From NCBI RefSeq assembly GCF_014698065.1, contig NZ_JACJSI010000023.1, positions 1 to 64,000 of the forward strand: a stretch of 64,000 nucleotides of DNA, read 5' to 3'. The DNA is from Nostoc flagelliforme FACHB-838 (GTDB lineage: Bacteria; Cyanobacteriota; Cyanobacteriia; Cyanobacteriales; Nostocaceae). Made by a program: the position numbers and the translations under genes. Positions 7,952-17,520 of the stretch are shown here, one piece after another (the first letter of the stretch is position 1; every line of letters starts with the position of its first letter). A model generated the notes under the pieces. It was not told the origin of the DNA. It ran no database searches and worked only from the letters and a program-made list of their open reading frames with translations.

Positions 7952-9148
7952 ATGCTGCAACCAGAACAGATATTACAAGATCGTTATCAAATTCAGCGTC
8001 AACTCGGCAACAATGGAATTCGTCAAACTTGGCTAGCATTGGATTTACAAGCCTCTGATGACGAAAATTCGACCGTTGTAGTCAAACTTTTGGCCTTTGG
8101 CGGTACTGTGCAGTGGGATGACTTAAAACTTTTTGAGAGGGAAGCACAAATTCTTAAACAGCTAAATCATTCGCGCATCCCCCAATACATAGATTATTTT
8201 TGTATTGACGATCGCACACTCTGGTTTGGCTTAATACAAGAATATATCCCTGGTGAGTCGCTTAAGGAAAAACTTGCTATTGGCAAAAGATTTAGTGAAA
8301 AACAAGCTAAAAAAATTGCTGTTGAGATTTTAAATATTCTCACGTATCTACATGAGTTGAATCCAGGTGTGTTGCATAGAGATATCAAACCGAGTAATTT
8401 AATCTGGGGCGAAGATAATCGGATTTATTTAGTTGATTTTGGCGCAGTTCAGGATAAAGCAGCAAAAGAAGGCGTTACTTTTACCGTTGTAGGGACTTAT
8501 GGTTATGCCCCAATGGAACAATTTGGTGGTCGAGCAGTTGCGGCTTCAGACCTTTATGCACTGAGTGCGACTCTAATTCATTTGTTAACTGGAACTTCCC
8601 CTTCTGATTTACCCCAGCAGGATTTGCGGCTGCAATTTACTGACCGAGTTAACTTGAGTCCTAGTTTTGTCAGCTGGTTACAAAAGTTGATAGAACCCGC
8701 TCCCGAACAACGATTTACTAACGCACGCGAAGCGCTAAGTACTCTCAAATCTGGTTTGGCTGTCAAATCTGCAAACAAGAATCAGCTTTTGCCGTTAAAA
8801 GAAATAATCAACAATTCTGGATGCGGAATCAATAATTACAACGAAACAGTTCCAGAAGAAATTCTCGGTTGGAATTGGGGCGCATTTCTGATGCCTTGGT
8901 TGTGGATGTGGCCGAATCAGGTGTGGTATGGGCTATTCTCTTTTGTACCTCATGGTTGGTGGTTAATGGCGATCGCACTTGGTTCTAAAGGCAATGAATG
9001 GGCTTGGAAAAGTAGACCGTGGCGCAGTATTGAACAATTCAAAGCACATCAAAGAGGCTGGGCGATCGCTGGTATTCTAATTGGAGCGCCTATTAGTATT
9101 ATGTTGTGGATTCGAGCGATCGTCGTTGTACTCAAATTTGTATTTTAA
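7952..9148 (+). CDS. Ser/Thr protein kinase with C-terminal membrane domain
   Basis: The 398-residue protein has a Hanks-type kinase domain (about 10-270): VVKLL as the Lys strand, HRDIKPSN catalytic loop near 140, DFGAV near 161, and GTYGYAPMEQ as the activation/P+1 loop. The glycine-rich loop is degenerate (LGNNGIRQTWLA), lacking the usual GxGxxG spacing. After a linker of about 40 residues comes a Trp-rich membrane-associated region (WNWGAFLMPWLWMWPNQVW) and two hydrophobic segments. It probably sits on the inner face of the plasma membrane. It is flanked by a bidirectional terminator hairpin and stands alone. Confidence 0.87.
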   Translation: MLQPEQILQDRYQIQRQLGNNGIRQTWLALDLQASDDENSTVVVKLLAFGGTVQWDDLKLFEREAQILKQLNHSRIPQYIDYFCIDDRTLWFGLIQEYIPGESLKEKLAIGKRFSEKQAKKIAVEILNILTYLHELNPGVLHRDIKPSNLIWGEDNRIYLVDFGAVQDKAAKEGVTFTVVGTYGYAPMEQFGGRAVAASDLYALSATLIHLLTGTSPSDLPQQDLRLQFTDRVNLSPSFVSWLQKLIEPAPEQRFTNAREALSTLKSGLAVKSANKNQLLPLKEIINNSGCGINNYNETVPEEILGWNWGAFLMPWLWMWPNQVWYGLFSFVPHGWWLMAIALGSKGNEWAWKSRPWRSIEQFKAHQRGWAIAGILIGAPISIMLWIRAIVVVLKFVF

Positions 9149-9177
9149 GTAGAAGCGCACATCTGTGCGCCCCTACT
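9148..9177. terminator. Bidirectional hairpin between kinase gene and msrA
   Basis: AGTAG-aa-GCGCAC, loop ATCT, GTGCGC-cc-CTACT forms a strong stem directly after the kinase stop and 7 bases before the convergent msrA stop. It also belongs to the GTAGGGGCAC-like hairpin family found elsewhere in the window. Confidence 0.6.
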
Positions 9178-9183
9178 CTATCT

Positions 9184-9852
9184 CTAACTACTAACTTGCG
9201 ATTCAACTACACCAACGGGACAAGATACGTTTGTCCCTCCTAAACCACAATACCCATTGGGATTTTTAGCCAGGTATTGCTGATGGTAAGCTTCAGCGTA
9301 GTAGAATTCCGGCGCATCCAAGATTTCTGTAGTAATCTTGCCATAACCTGCATCGTTGAGAGCTTGCTGATAAGCTTCCCGCGATGCTTCTGCTAGCTGC
9401 TTTTGATTTTCGGAATATACATAAATTCCCGAACGGTATTGAGTGCCAGCATCATTACCTTGGCGCATCCCTTGGGTAGGATTGTGGCTTTCCCAGAAGA
9501 CTTTGAGCAGTTCAGCAAAACTAATCACTTTGGGATCAAACACAACCAACACCACTTCATTGTGACCGGTTCGCCCACTACATACCTCTTCATAAGTGGG
9601 GTTGGGTGTGAAACCAGCAGCGTAACCCACTGCTGTGGTGTAAACTCCTTTAAGTTGCCAGAATTTGCGTTCTGCACCCCAAAAACAGCCCAAGCCAAAA
9701 ATTGCCTTCTCTAATCCATTGGGATAAGGAGGTTTTAAGGGATTCTTGTTGACATAATGAGCTGCGGGTACTGACATAGATTGTGCCCTTCCTGACAAAG
9801 CTTCTTCAGGCGTGGGCATAACTGACTTTTTGCCAAATCCGAATAGTCCCAT
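9184..9852 (-). CDS. msrA: Peptide-methionine (S)-S-oxide reductase
   Basis: The 222-residue protein contains the MsrA active-site motif [11 protein letters not shown], then [19 protein letters not shown] and [12 protein letters not shown], all standard. It reduces methionine-S-sulfoxide in proteins using thioredoxin-type reductants, protecting against oxidative damage from photosynthesis. The amino extension ([22 protein letters not shown]) is the usual form of the cyanobacterial enzyme. It converges on the kinase gene and appears monocistronic. Confidence 0.95.
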   Translation of the reverse strand: MGLFGFGKKSVMPTPEEALSGRAQSMSVPAAHYVNKNPLKPPYPNGLEKAIFGLGCFWGAERKFWQLKGVYTTAVGYAAGFTPNPTYEEVCSGRTGHNEVVLVVFDPKVISFAELLKVFWESHNPTQGMRQGNDAGTQYRSGIYVYSENQKQLAEASREAYQQALNDAGYGKITTEILDAPEFYYAEAYHQQYLAKNPNGYCGLGGTNVSCPVGVVESQVSS

Positions 9853-10027
9853 TTGATTTTGACTCTGATATATATCTTTACCTTATTTACTATTGTAAAG
9901 ATTCTCGCGATCGCTTGGGGTTTTCTCAGAATCCTAACTGGGCTGTGTTGACCTTGTGGCGCTAGTCCATGCTATTCATCAATGTTATGAATACTTTTCA
10001 AGGGTAAATTGGCTTCAGAAGATACTC

Positions 10028-10567
10028 ATGGATAAAATACCAAAAATTGACCGTCAAAGGGAGCATCAAGCGAACGAACGTACTTTTCTTGCTTGGCTAC
10101 GCACTTCTATTGCATTGATTAGCTTTGGTTTTGCTATTGCCCGATTTGGTATATTTCTGCGCCAGTTGAATATTGCGATTACTCAACAAGAACCTCCGGT
10201 AAATCCATTATCCAATTCGGAAAATTTGGGTTTGGTTTTGGTAATTTCTGGCATTTTGACTGTTGCGTTAGCTGCGTGGCGATACAATCAAGTTTTCTGG
10301 CAAATTGAACGAGCAGATTATAAACCAAATAGGTTAATGGTTTGGATAATGACCGGAGTAGTAATTATTTTGGGACTTCTCAGTATTCCTTTGCTCTTAA
10401 GGCGCGATCAAGTCCCCGCTCGTTCTCGTGTTTCAATTCAACCACAGTGCCGAAATTTGCAAAGATTAACCCTAAACCTTAATGTTAAAAAAGGGACAAT
10501 TACTAATCAATACAAACAAATATTTTACAATAAAATCCCCGACTTCTTTAAGAAGTCGGGGATCTGA
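10028..10567 (+). CDS. DUF202 (YidH-type) membrane protein with abnormal C-terminal tail
   Basis: From the ATG at 10028 the product opens with NERTFLAWLRTSIALISFGFAIARFG, the signature of DUF202, and has three hydrophobic segments ending at about residue 120 (LLSIPLLLRR). The family is a small inner-membrane protein of unknown function, usually 100-130 residues. Here about 55 more residues follow, polar and without pattern, and the last codons are the translation of the terminator hairpin. This suggests loss of the original stop or a frameshift near the end. The frame is open back to 9956, but 10028 fits the family start. Confidence 0.75.
   Translation: MDKIPKIDRQREHQANERTFLAWLRTSIALISFGFAIARFGIFLRQLNIAITQQEPPVNPLSNSENLGLVLVISGILTVALAAWRYNQVFWQIERADYKPNRLMVWIMTGVVIILGLLSIPLLLRRDQVPARSRVSIQPQCRNLQRLTLNLNVKKGTITNQYKQIFYNKIPDFFKKSGI
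10535..10563. terminator. Terminator-like hairpin, family copy 1
   Basis: ATCCCCGACTTCTT pairs perfectly with AAGAAGTCGGGGAT. The same stem recurs at 62551-62585 and, with base changes on both arms, at 15622-15650. It contains the end of the DUF202 frame and lies just before the convergent minus-strand gene, so it can serve both. Confidence 0.75.
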
Positions 10568-10570
10568 GCC

Positions 10571-12751
10571 TTAGTTAACAGTAGCTTCAGAAATAACTGT
10601 GACACAGGCATTGACTAAGGGTAACAGCGGCCCTAGTTGCTCTTGTCCATTTACGGCTAAATCGCTGTGACACAAATAAACTCTCTCGGATACACGAGAG
10701 AGTAAATCTGTCAAAATTCTTCGCAGTCTTTGTTCTTCTGCCAATTTTTCATCTTCTGCTGTCCAAGGTTCGCCTAACCTATCTCGCAGGAAAAACGGCG
10801 CACCGAACAAAGTTGCTGCGCCACCTTTGGCCCATAGAGGCGAACCAGCATCCAGCCAAAAATGCCACTGGTGCGATCGCCTACTAGATCGATATTGAAA
10901 TATAGTTGCTAAGGTGACAGCCTTTCTCGCTCCACCGATGGGGCGCACAGGGTAAGGGTTGGCGGTAATCGTACCACGTCGCAGTAGTTGAATGAATTCG
11001 ATAATAGTTGTGTGAGGTGTTGTCTCAACTGGGGCAATTTGTCGTAATCTGGTGTCAATTTCCCAGTAATGTTGGGCGGTTTCTAATAATTCCCGCAGTG
11101 CTGCTAGTTGTTCGTAGGGGAGATTACTACCATTCCACAAAAAGCGCTGAATTGCTCTGTCTAACAGGGAAATGGGACTGGGAATTAAGCGCAGTTCTTG
11201 TTGCGATCGCTGCTGTTCTAACCACTCTAATATCTTACTATAGGCTGTAGTTGCTGCATAGCCGATTCGATCCCAGCGTTCGAAGGCTGACACTGGTAGC
11301 AAGTTGGGGCGATCGGGATGGGGTACAAAGCAGTAATCTGCAATCAAACCAGCGCGTACCGGATCAATATCAGTAGAGACGCGATTGATCGCGTCTGTAG
11401 ACTTTTCTGGTGGTTGTTGTTTTCTACTCAAGACAACTAGCATTTCTGCCACGGCATCCCGATCTACTAGTCGTCCCAAACCGGGATAAACTAGTGCCAG
11501 CATGGTGAGTAATGCGCGAATGATGGGTGAACTAATTAGGGGACGTTGGTCATTAAGCGATTCTACTTGGATATTTTGTTTGACGAGGATTTCTACTAGA
11601 GTATAACGAGCGATCGCATCTAAACCTGGTGCAATAATTGCTACTTGTTCTGGTTGTACTTGTTGTGATTGAATGGCATTAGCAATTACTTCCGCTGTTT
11701 GCCGTAATAATTGGGCGCGGGAGGTGGTTTGAATTGAAGGCACTGTTTTTGGTAGGCTCAACAGTACCATCGGTTCTGTGACTAATTCCACCATTTGTTC
11801 AGTTAGTTGCTCACTAAGGGACTCTGGAGGCGGCCCGTTCAAGATTTCTACCTGACAACGCTCTGCTAACCCTTCTAGATAGTTCGGATCTGCTCCTAAT
11901 CCCAATCGCACTGCACCATCGGGATTGTAAGTAAACGCCCCAACTGCGCTTTGATCTAATAACAACTCAAACAAAAGACGCGCTACGCTAGGATAATCAT
12001 CAACATCATCCGCCAGTACCGCCTGATAACGTTTAGTTAAGTGCTGCTGGTAATTGCGATCGCTTAACAAGTACTGACTATAGAGTTCAGTAATAATGCC
12101 ATAAGTTAATAACCCTCTCTCTAAACACCAGTTCCGCCAATCTAGCAGCAAAGATGCCAAAAATTCCGGCTCTAAGGTTGTACTATTTTCCCCCAGACCT
12201 CTTACCAAAATCTGGGCAATATCTTCGCAAGGCGTACCACTGTAAGCTGCTAATTGGAATAAATCGAGTATGCGACGCACCAAGCGAGATTCATTCACTC
12301 CCGCAACACGTAAAATTTCTTCGTCTAATTGGGGACGCCAGAGTTTAGTTGCTAATTCTTGTTCTGTTTCTGGTCGCAATCTTACCGGAAACTGTGCCTT
12401 CAGGTTCAAGGAGTTAATTAGCAACGGCCAAAATAAAATAACTTCATCCTGAAAAAAACCTAGTGGCGTCTTGGCCCGAACCGGATATTTACCCAAAGTA
12501 GACGTAACAATTATATCTCCTAACTCTCGGCGATTATCATCATTGGCAGCTAAGACTAAAACTCCCGGTTCTGTTTGTTTAAGATATAAAAATTCGGATA
12601 CACGGCTAGCTTTTTTAAGTCCTGATTTTTTAGTATAAAATGATTCAGCGTATCTATTCTCAGGTTGTACCCAATTACAAAATTGCTCTACCAAGCGAGC
12701 CGTCTTACCACTACGGCTAGTGCCAACAATCCAAACCGAATGAGAAACCAC
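10571..12751 (-). CDS. Large P-loop protein, 'recombinase family' of cyanobacteria
   Basis: The 726-residue protein opens with VWIVGTSRSGKT, a Walker A motif at 10-17. Its C-terminal part has SRRSHQWHFWLDAGSPLWAKGG and RVYLCHSDLAVNGQEQLGPLL, reminiscent of the way RecB/AddB/UvrD-like helicases end. Cyanobacterial homologues are usually labelled 'recombinase family protein' without experimental support. It probably acts on DNA with ATP hydrolysis, but no nuclease motif could be identified by eye. It has a single likely start and its own promoter, divergent from pcxA. Confidence 0.6.
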   Translation of the reverse strand: MVSHSVWIVGTSRSGKTARLVEQFCNWVQPENRYAESFYTKKSGLKKASRVSEFLYLKQTEPGVLVLAANDDNRRELGDIIVTSTLGKYPVRAKTPLGFFQDEVILFWPLLINSLNLKAQFPVRLRPETEQELATKLWRPQLDEEILRVAGVNESRLVRRILDLFQLAAYSGTPCEDIAQILVRGLGENSTTLEPEFLASLLLDWRNWCLERGLLTYGIITELYSQYLLSDRNYQQHLTKRYQAVLADDVDDYPSVARLLFELLLDQSAVGAFTYNPDGAVRLGLGADPNYLEGLAERCQVEILNGPPPESLSEQLTEQMVELVTEPMVLLSLPKTVPSIQTTSRAQLLRQTAEVIANAIQSQQVQPEQVAIIAPGLDAIARYTLVEILVKQNIQVESLNDQRPLISSPIIRALLTMLALVYPGLGRLVDRDAVAEMLVVLSRKQQPPEKSTDAINRVSTDIDPVRAGLIADYCFVPHPDRPNLLPVSAFERWDRIGYAATTAYSKILEWLEQQRSQQELRLIPSPISLLDRAIQRFLWNGSNLPYEQLAALRELLETAQHYWEIDTRLRQIAPVETTPHTTIIEFIQLLRRGTITANPYPVRPIGGARKAVTLATIFQYRSSRRSHQWHFWLDAGSPLWAKGGAATLFGAPFFLRDRLGEPWTAEDEKLAEEQRLRRILTDLLSRVSERVYLCHSDLAVNGQEQLGPLLPLVNACVTVISEATVN

Positions 12752-12838
12752 AAACTTTCTCCTTGTAGATTTGCTAGTATACCTCGTGCGTTAACTTAAG
12801 GTTAAGAATTACCAAATAATGCTGGATGATTGTTTGCA

Positions 12839-14185
12839 ATGAAAAACTCTGTTTTTAGTCAAAAAATCTATTCTTTCTTACTCGATAGTTACCGATGGTA
12901 CTTACAGACTCCTGAACGTTGTTTACATCAAGCTTATGATGCAGCATTAAAGATTAAGGAAATTGAAGATAAACATTTCAATGGTAATAAAATAGACATT
13001 GACTCAGCCATGTACAGTAACAGTGTGATGGACTATTTTGAGTCAGACCTAAAAAAGCTATTAAAAACTGTAAGGATGCGGCTTACAGAGTTGAAAGCAA
13101 GCCGTTGGTTTTTAAATGAAGAGAATCAAAAAGCTGCTGAGAAAGTGGGTATAGAGCATCCAAGTCCTTCTTTCGTTTTGGAAAAGCTAAATTTCATCGA
13201 TCAAGTTACATCAAAATACACAACAATTTCTGATCAAAGAACTTCCAAAGCTTTAGTAGCTATACCTCCAAACTTACCAGTTGAGCCTGTGATATCTGAC
13301 GGGAATTCACTAATTGTCAATACTCCGACGTTACCACCCAAAATACCAATTAAAGATCCGGATAATAAATCAAAAGTAAAGCGTAAAGCCGATACACTGG
13401 GCGTTTTGCCTCGCTCTATTTTAAGTACTATCAGTCGTCTGCAAGTTGAATTAGACCCTAATTCTGAACAAGACGTAATTCAGACTTTTCGTCAAACTCA
13501 AAGAAGAACAATAATATCTATCAGGTTTATTTTACTATTAATCATCATACCACTTTTGACGCATCAGATAGCAAAAGCTTTTGTAGTCGGCCCCATTATT
13601 GATAGGTTTAGAAACACTGAAGAAATACAAATATTCCTCAATTCAGAAATGGAAGAGGAAGCGCTTGTAGAACTACAAAGATTTGAAGAAAAGCTCAAAT
13701 TTGAAAATTTAATTATCAAAGCTCCTCCACTGTTACCTGAGCAAATTGAAACTGAAATGAAAAAGAGGGCTACTGAGCTTGCATTAGAGTTTCGCAGCGA
13801 AAGCTCTAATGCAATCAAAAATGTTTTTGCAGATATTTTCTCAGTAGTTGCTTTTATTTGGCTTTTGGTCGTCAGCAAGTCTTCTATTACTGTGCTAAAA
13901 GATTTTTTCGATCATATTGTCTATGGACTTAGCGATAGTGCCAAGGCATTTATCATTATTTTGTTTACTGATATATTCGTAGGATTTCACTCTCCTCATG
14001 GCTGGGAAGTACTTCTAGAAGGTGTATCACGTCATTGGGGATTACCAGCAAATAGAGATTTTATCTTCTTATTTATTGCTACATTCCCAGTGATTTTAGA
14101 TACCATATTTAAATACTGGATATTCCGATATTTGAATCGAATATCGCCTTCCGCAGTTGCTACTTATCGTAATATGAATGAATAG
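12839..14185 (+). CDS. pcxA: Proton extrusion protein PcxA (CemA family)
   Basis: The 448-residue protein has the PcxA amino region (YRWYLQTPERCLHQAYDAALKIKEIE), a variable linker, then the CemA core with hydrophobic segments near 220-240, 340-355, 375-392 and 415-430, including HSPHGWEVLLEGVSRHWGLPANRDFIFLFIATFPV. PcxA is needed for light-driven proton extrusion and acid tolerance at the cyanobacterial plasma membrane; CemA is its chloroplast relative. The ATG at 12839 is chosen over the TTG 9 bases upstream. It is divergent from the P-loop gene and not in an obvious operon. Confidence 0.9.
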   Translation: MKNSVFSQKIYSFLLDSYRWYLQTPERCLHQAYDAALKIKEIEDKHFNGNKIDIDSAMYSNSVMDYFESDLKKLLKTVRMRLTELKASRWFLNEENQKAAEKVGIEHPSPSFVLEKLNFIDQVTSKYTTISDQRTSKALVAIPPNLPVEPVISDGNSLIVNTPTLPPKIPIKDPDNKSKVKRKADTLGVLPRSILSTISRLQVELDPNSEQDVIQTFRQTQRRTIISIRFILLLIIIPLLTHQIAKAFVVGPIIDRFRNTEEIQIFLNSEMEEEALVELQRFEEKLKFENLIIKAPPLLPEQIETEMKKRATELALEFRSESSNAIKNVFADIFSVVAFIWLLVVSKSSITVLKDFFDHIVYGLSDSAKAFIIILFTDIFVGFHSPHGWEVLLEGVSRHWGLPANRDFIFLFIATFPVILDTIFKYWIFRYLNRISPSAVATYRNMNE

Positions 14186-14304
14186 AGGATTGGGAACTGG
14201 CGATTAGGAATAATTTTGGTGTTGTCAAACAATTAAAAATTATTTTTGACGTTTTATTGTTGAATTTGAGCGAGGTAAGATAGTATCAAAAATTTTGAAT
14301 TTTG

Positions 14305-15597
14305 ATGAAACATACGCTTGTTGGGTTAGGAAAATTTAACAAAGCTATTGCCATAAGTTTACCTGTGGTTTTGTCGATTTTACTGGTGCGGATGCAATCT
14401 TTAGCGCATCGGGAACTCATTTTGCCAGAATGTCGGGTGAAAAAGTGGGATATCCCAGTTTCTTTAACTGCTGAAAATCAAGATGCACTTACACAAAAGC
14501 AAAAAGTACCATTGATTCAGCGATTACCAGTTACTTGTTGTCAAGGTGATATCTCTTGTTTGGATGAAGTTTTATATGGAGAAATAGCAAATAAAAAGGC
14601 GCTGATGAGTGCGATCGCTCATAGTCTCCAATACCTGGAAACGGCTAATGCTAAGGCTGCTTATCAAAAGTATCCGGTGGTAGAGATTACGCGCGATCGC
14701 GTCATCAAAAGCTTAAAAAGATTCCGCGAACTCTTATTAAAAACTAATTCTGCAACAGAATTACATCAAGCCATTGAGCGGGAATTTGTTCTTTACCAGT
14801 CAGTCGGTAAAGATAATAAAGGTTCCGTTTTATTTACGGCCTATTATGAACCGCTTTACGCAGCCAGTCGCGTCCCCACAGCAGAATATCGTTATCCTGT
14901 TTATCGATTACCTCCTGATTTAAAATCTTGGAGTAAGCCTCATCCGACACGCGAAGAGTTAGAAGGAGCAGATGGTTTACAAAGCGCAAAAGGGAAATTG
15001 CGAGGATTAGAGTTGTTTTGGTTTCGCGATCGCTTCGAACCATATCTAGCTCAAATTCAAGGTTCGGCGAAACTTCAGCTTTCTGATGGTACTCAAACAA
15101 CAATCGGTTATGCGGGTAATACTGCTTATAATTACAAAAGCATTGGACGAGAATTAGTGAATGATGGCAAATTACCGCTAGAAGGTGTAACTATGCCAAT
15201 TATTCTCGACTATTTCCAACAGCATCCCCAAGAATTAAATATTTATATTCCGCGCGATCACAGCTTTGTTTTTTTTCAAGAAAATTACGGTCAGCCAGCG
15301 CAAGGTTCTATCAACGTACCATTAACAGCAGAGCGTTCTATTGCTACAGATAAGTCTCTTATGCCCCCTGGTGCTTTAGCGTTGATTCGCGCTTCCATTC
15401 CCTTTGTTAACCCTACCGGAAAAATGGAAGAGCGCATTATTAGCCGCTATGTTCTTGACCAAGATACCGGAGGTGCAATTAAAGGTGCAGGTAGGGTAGA
15501 TTATTTTTTAGGTACTGGGAAATTAGCAGGCGATCGCGCTGGTGTAACAGTCAGCAATGGACAATTATTTTATCTATTACTTAAGTCCAAGAATTAA
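14305..15597 (+). CDS. mltA: Membrane-bound lytic murein transglycosylase A
   Basis: The 430-residue protein has a hydrophobic amino anchor (IAISLPVVLSILLV), the MltA domain (VLFTAYYEPLYAASR, YPVYRLPPDL, LRGLELFWFRDRF), and the C-terminal 3D domain with its conserved aspartates (DQDTGGAIKGAGRVDYFLGTG, AGDRAG). MltA cleaves peptidoglycan glycan strands to 1,6-anhydro ends and helps in wall remodelling. The ATG at 14305 is preferred over a TTG one codon upstream. A hairpin terminator follows at 15622. It lies 3 kb before the type IV secretion-like cluster but does not appear linked to it. Confidence 0.92.
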   Translation: MKHTLVGLGKFNKAIAISLPVVLSILLVRMQSLAHRELILPECRVKKWDIPVSLTAENQDALTQKQKVPLIQRLPVTCCQGDISCLDEVLYGEIANKKALMSAIAHSLQYLETANAKAAYQKYPVVEITRDRVIKSLKRFRELLLKTNSATELHQAIEREFVLYQSVGKDNKGSVLFTAYYEPLYAASRVPTAEYRYPVYRLPPDLKSWSKPHPTREELEGADGLQSAKGKLRGLELFWFRDRFEPYLAQIQGSAKLQLSDGTQTTIGYAGNTAYNYKSIGRELVNDGKLPLEGVTMPIILDYFQQHPQELNIYIPRDHSFVFFQENYGQPAQGSINVPLTAERSIATDKSLMPPGALALIRASIPFVNPTGKMEERIISRYVLDQDTGGAIKGAGRVDYFLGTGKLAGDRAGVTVSNGQLFYLLLKSKN

Positions 15598-15621
15598 ACA
15601 TACTCGCATTTTAATACTAAG

Positions 15622-15650
15622 ATTCCCGACTTTTTAAAGCAGTCGGGAAT
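15622..15650. terminator. Terminator-like hairpin, family copy 2
   Basis: ATTCCCGACT (15622-15631) pairs with AGTCGGGAAT (15641-15650) 25 bases after the mltA stop. Compared with copies at 10535 and 62551 the arms differ, but the changes are compensating (ATTCCC with GGGAAT instead of ATCCCC with GGGGAT), which argues that the stem is maintained. Confidence 0.7.
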
Positions 15651-15719
15651 ATTAACCTTCCGGGGTAAATGAAGTACACATTCCAAATCAATGAAACGCT
15701 TAGAGTAAGTAATTACGAA

Positions 15720-15953
15720 TTACGCTTCTATATCCATATCACCATCGTCATCGTCATGATCGTAAGGGATATCATCAAGGTCTATCATTTCTGAAATTTC
15801 TTCTACTTCAGTCAGATACTCAGATTCTTGATGTTCACGCTCGATTAAACGACCAGTTGACTTTAGCCATTCTAAAAGAATAAACTCATTACTTGTACGA
15901 ATTACAGGCGCTCGTTGGTTACGAGGTTCTTCACGCAAAGGGCTTGTAGGCAT
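15720..15953 (-). CDS. DUF3134 family protein
   Basis: The 77-residue protein starts PTSPLREEPRNQRAPVI and continues ILLEWLKSTGRLI, the conserved pattern of the cyanobacterial DUF3134 family, then ends in a strongly acidic tail (DDIPYDHDDDDGDMD). The function is unknown. The long acidic tail may be lineage-specific. It converges with mltA across the hairpin at 15622. Confidence 0.75.
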   Translation of the reverse strand: MPTSPLREEPRNQRAPVIRTSNEFILLEWLKSTGRLIEREHQESEYLTEVEEISEMIDLDDIPYDHDDDDGDMDIEA

Positions 15954-16153
15954 AAAAAAAACTCACTTTGAATTACAGATTACCGTAAAAAACATCAAAA
16001 TTGTACATTAAGTTAAAAGTCTTGCATAACAAGCCTTTTCTCAACAGATGAAATATGAACCGTTGAGCCTTTCATCTCAAACCCGTTTACTTCCTTACCA
16101 TTAAAATGTCTCCGCATTAGTCCTAATAATAAATCTTCAGGCGGAATGCAATA

Positions 16154-16582
16154 TTACAAAGTATTTGGTAGCTTGGCGAGAGTTTCATACATATCAGCAG
16201 GCAGTGCAGATAGTCTGTTTGCTACAGCTACTGCATCAGCTAAATTGCTAAATTGACACCGGACAATTTCTTGTCCATTTCCTGAGGGGAATCGCTTCCT
16301 AGCTTTATTAGATACAGCACAAATAATCGCTAAAGCTTTCGCAAACCCATCTTTTGTCAATATTGTTTCTTGAGCGAACCCTTCAACAGGTATAAGACAA
16401 ACCTCAAATCGATAGCCAGGTCTTGGAGAAACAGCTATGTCGATATATGGTTTATCTTCTTTTCTGATTCGGCGTAAATATTTGGCTGTCGAATTAGAAT
16501 CATGCAAATCAGTCCCAAGGGCGTAAGTAAAGAAGCAGTCTTCTGTAAGGGACTCAGGACGGGTAATTATATCCGTGGGCAT
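16154..16582 (-). CDS. Conserved-looking hypothetical protein
   Basis: The 142-residue soluble protein has well-formed alternating hydrophobic structure (YLRRIRKEDKPYIDIAVSPRPGYRFEVCLIPV) and a helical C-terminal half (LADAVAVANRLSALPADMYETLAKL). No family is recognised. Codon use resembles the neighbours, so it is likely a real gene. It borders a 2-kb region with no intact gene. Confidence 0.6.
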   Translation of the reverse strand: MPTDIITRPESLTEDCFFTYALGTDLHDSNSTAKYLRRIRKEDKPYIDIAVSPRPGYRFEVCLIPVEGFAQETILTKDGFAKALAIICAVSNKARKRFPSGNGQEIVRCQFSNLADAVAVANRLSALPADMYETLAKLPNTL

Positions 16583-16837
16583 AAGCTCAAGTAGTATCCG
16601 TATGTTGTCTGGTTTTGTGACACACTAGACTTGTCCGTTCTTCTTAGCACATTTTTTTTGATAGTTATGGGTATCAGTGCTACGCGATGTATTCCAATAC
16701 AGTTCGGCTAACTAAAATTTCAAATTTTGGAATGCTGAAGGCTGTTATCTCTAAAGGTCTAGCTCTATTAACTTTGAAACTATTACCCATCCCTTAGATA
16801 TTTCTTAACGCCTGAATATCGGTTACTTTTTCGGTGT

Positions 16838-16972
16838 CTATAAGGGCAAATTCCCTCTTTTTGCCAGTTTTCTAGTTGGTAGACACCAAAAGCCTTTATC
16901 CATACTCTGATAAGACACATCTACGTCGTCATCTTCAACGTCATTGAATAGATTAGCAATATCAACCGACAT
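16838..16972 (-). CDS. Possible small acidic ORF, maybe frameshifted
   Basis: From an ATG at 16972, preceded by AAGGTG, 44 codons begin MSVDIANLFNDVEDDDVDV. Midway, the +1 frame reads on as AFGVYQLENWQKEGICPY for another 30 codons and looks more protein-like than the annotated tail. The most economical reading is a small gene broken by a frameshift near the middle. No family is recognised. Confidence 0.3.
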   Translation of the reverse strand: MSVDIANLFNDVEDDDVDVSYQSMDKGFWCLPTRKLAKRGNLPL

Positions 16973-17364
16973 CAAACACCTTAAGAATCAAAGAGTGTAG
17001 AGATTTAGATTCGGAGAGGCGTCTATATAGTCAGTCACATGACCGAAAATATTTCTCAACATATCTAATCATAACATAGTTGACGGTTAAATTTTAAATA
17101 GTACAAAATTTTACTAAGTATAATTCTCGCTAACGGATAAATACTGATTGCGATCGCATCATAGAATAGGGTGGGCGCTGTTTAACATTCGCTCAAACCC
17201 CTATTTGCAGCTTAGTACAGTCAATTGTCTTCCAGAAACGGAGCCGGGAACAACTCCGGCTACTTTCAGAATTCAGAATTATTGGAAAATCAAACATGCT
17301 AAAGCTTTTTGATTATTAAACTTGGATATCCAAGTCTTTTAAATTCTGAGTTATAAATCCTTAT

Positions 17365-17520
17365 TTAGACAATGCTCAAATTAACTTTGACAATAACATC
17401 ATTAAAATCTTTGTCACCGCCACCAGCTAAATCTTCAAAGCCAAAGGTGTTATTCCCTAACAGACGAATATGATCTACCTTGTCAGCATTAGCGCCCAAG
17501 AATGGGAAGTAAACTGCTGG
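17365..17520 (-). pseudogene. C-terminal remnant of a DUF4114 extracellular protein
   Basis: The minus strand reads PAVYFPFLGANADKVDHI, then LLGNNTFGFEDLAGGGDKDFN and DVIVKVNLSIV before a stop. The FGFEDLxGGGDxDFND pattern is the signature end of DUF4114, a domain found at the carboxyl end of large secreted or S-layer-like cyanobacterial proteins. Nothing upstream continues the protein convincingly, so this is a leftover 3' end. Confidence 0.7.

Noticed and set aside
14305..15597. mltA as the VirB1-like wall-cutting enzyme of the secretion-like cluster
   Set aside because: It is 3 kb upstream behind its own terminator and two opposite-strand genes, and MltA is a general cell-wall enzyme.
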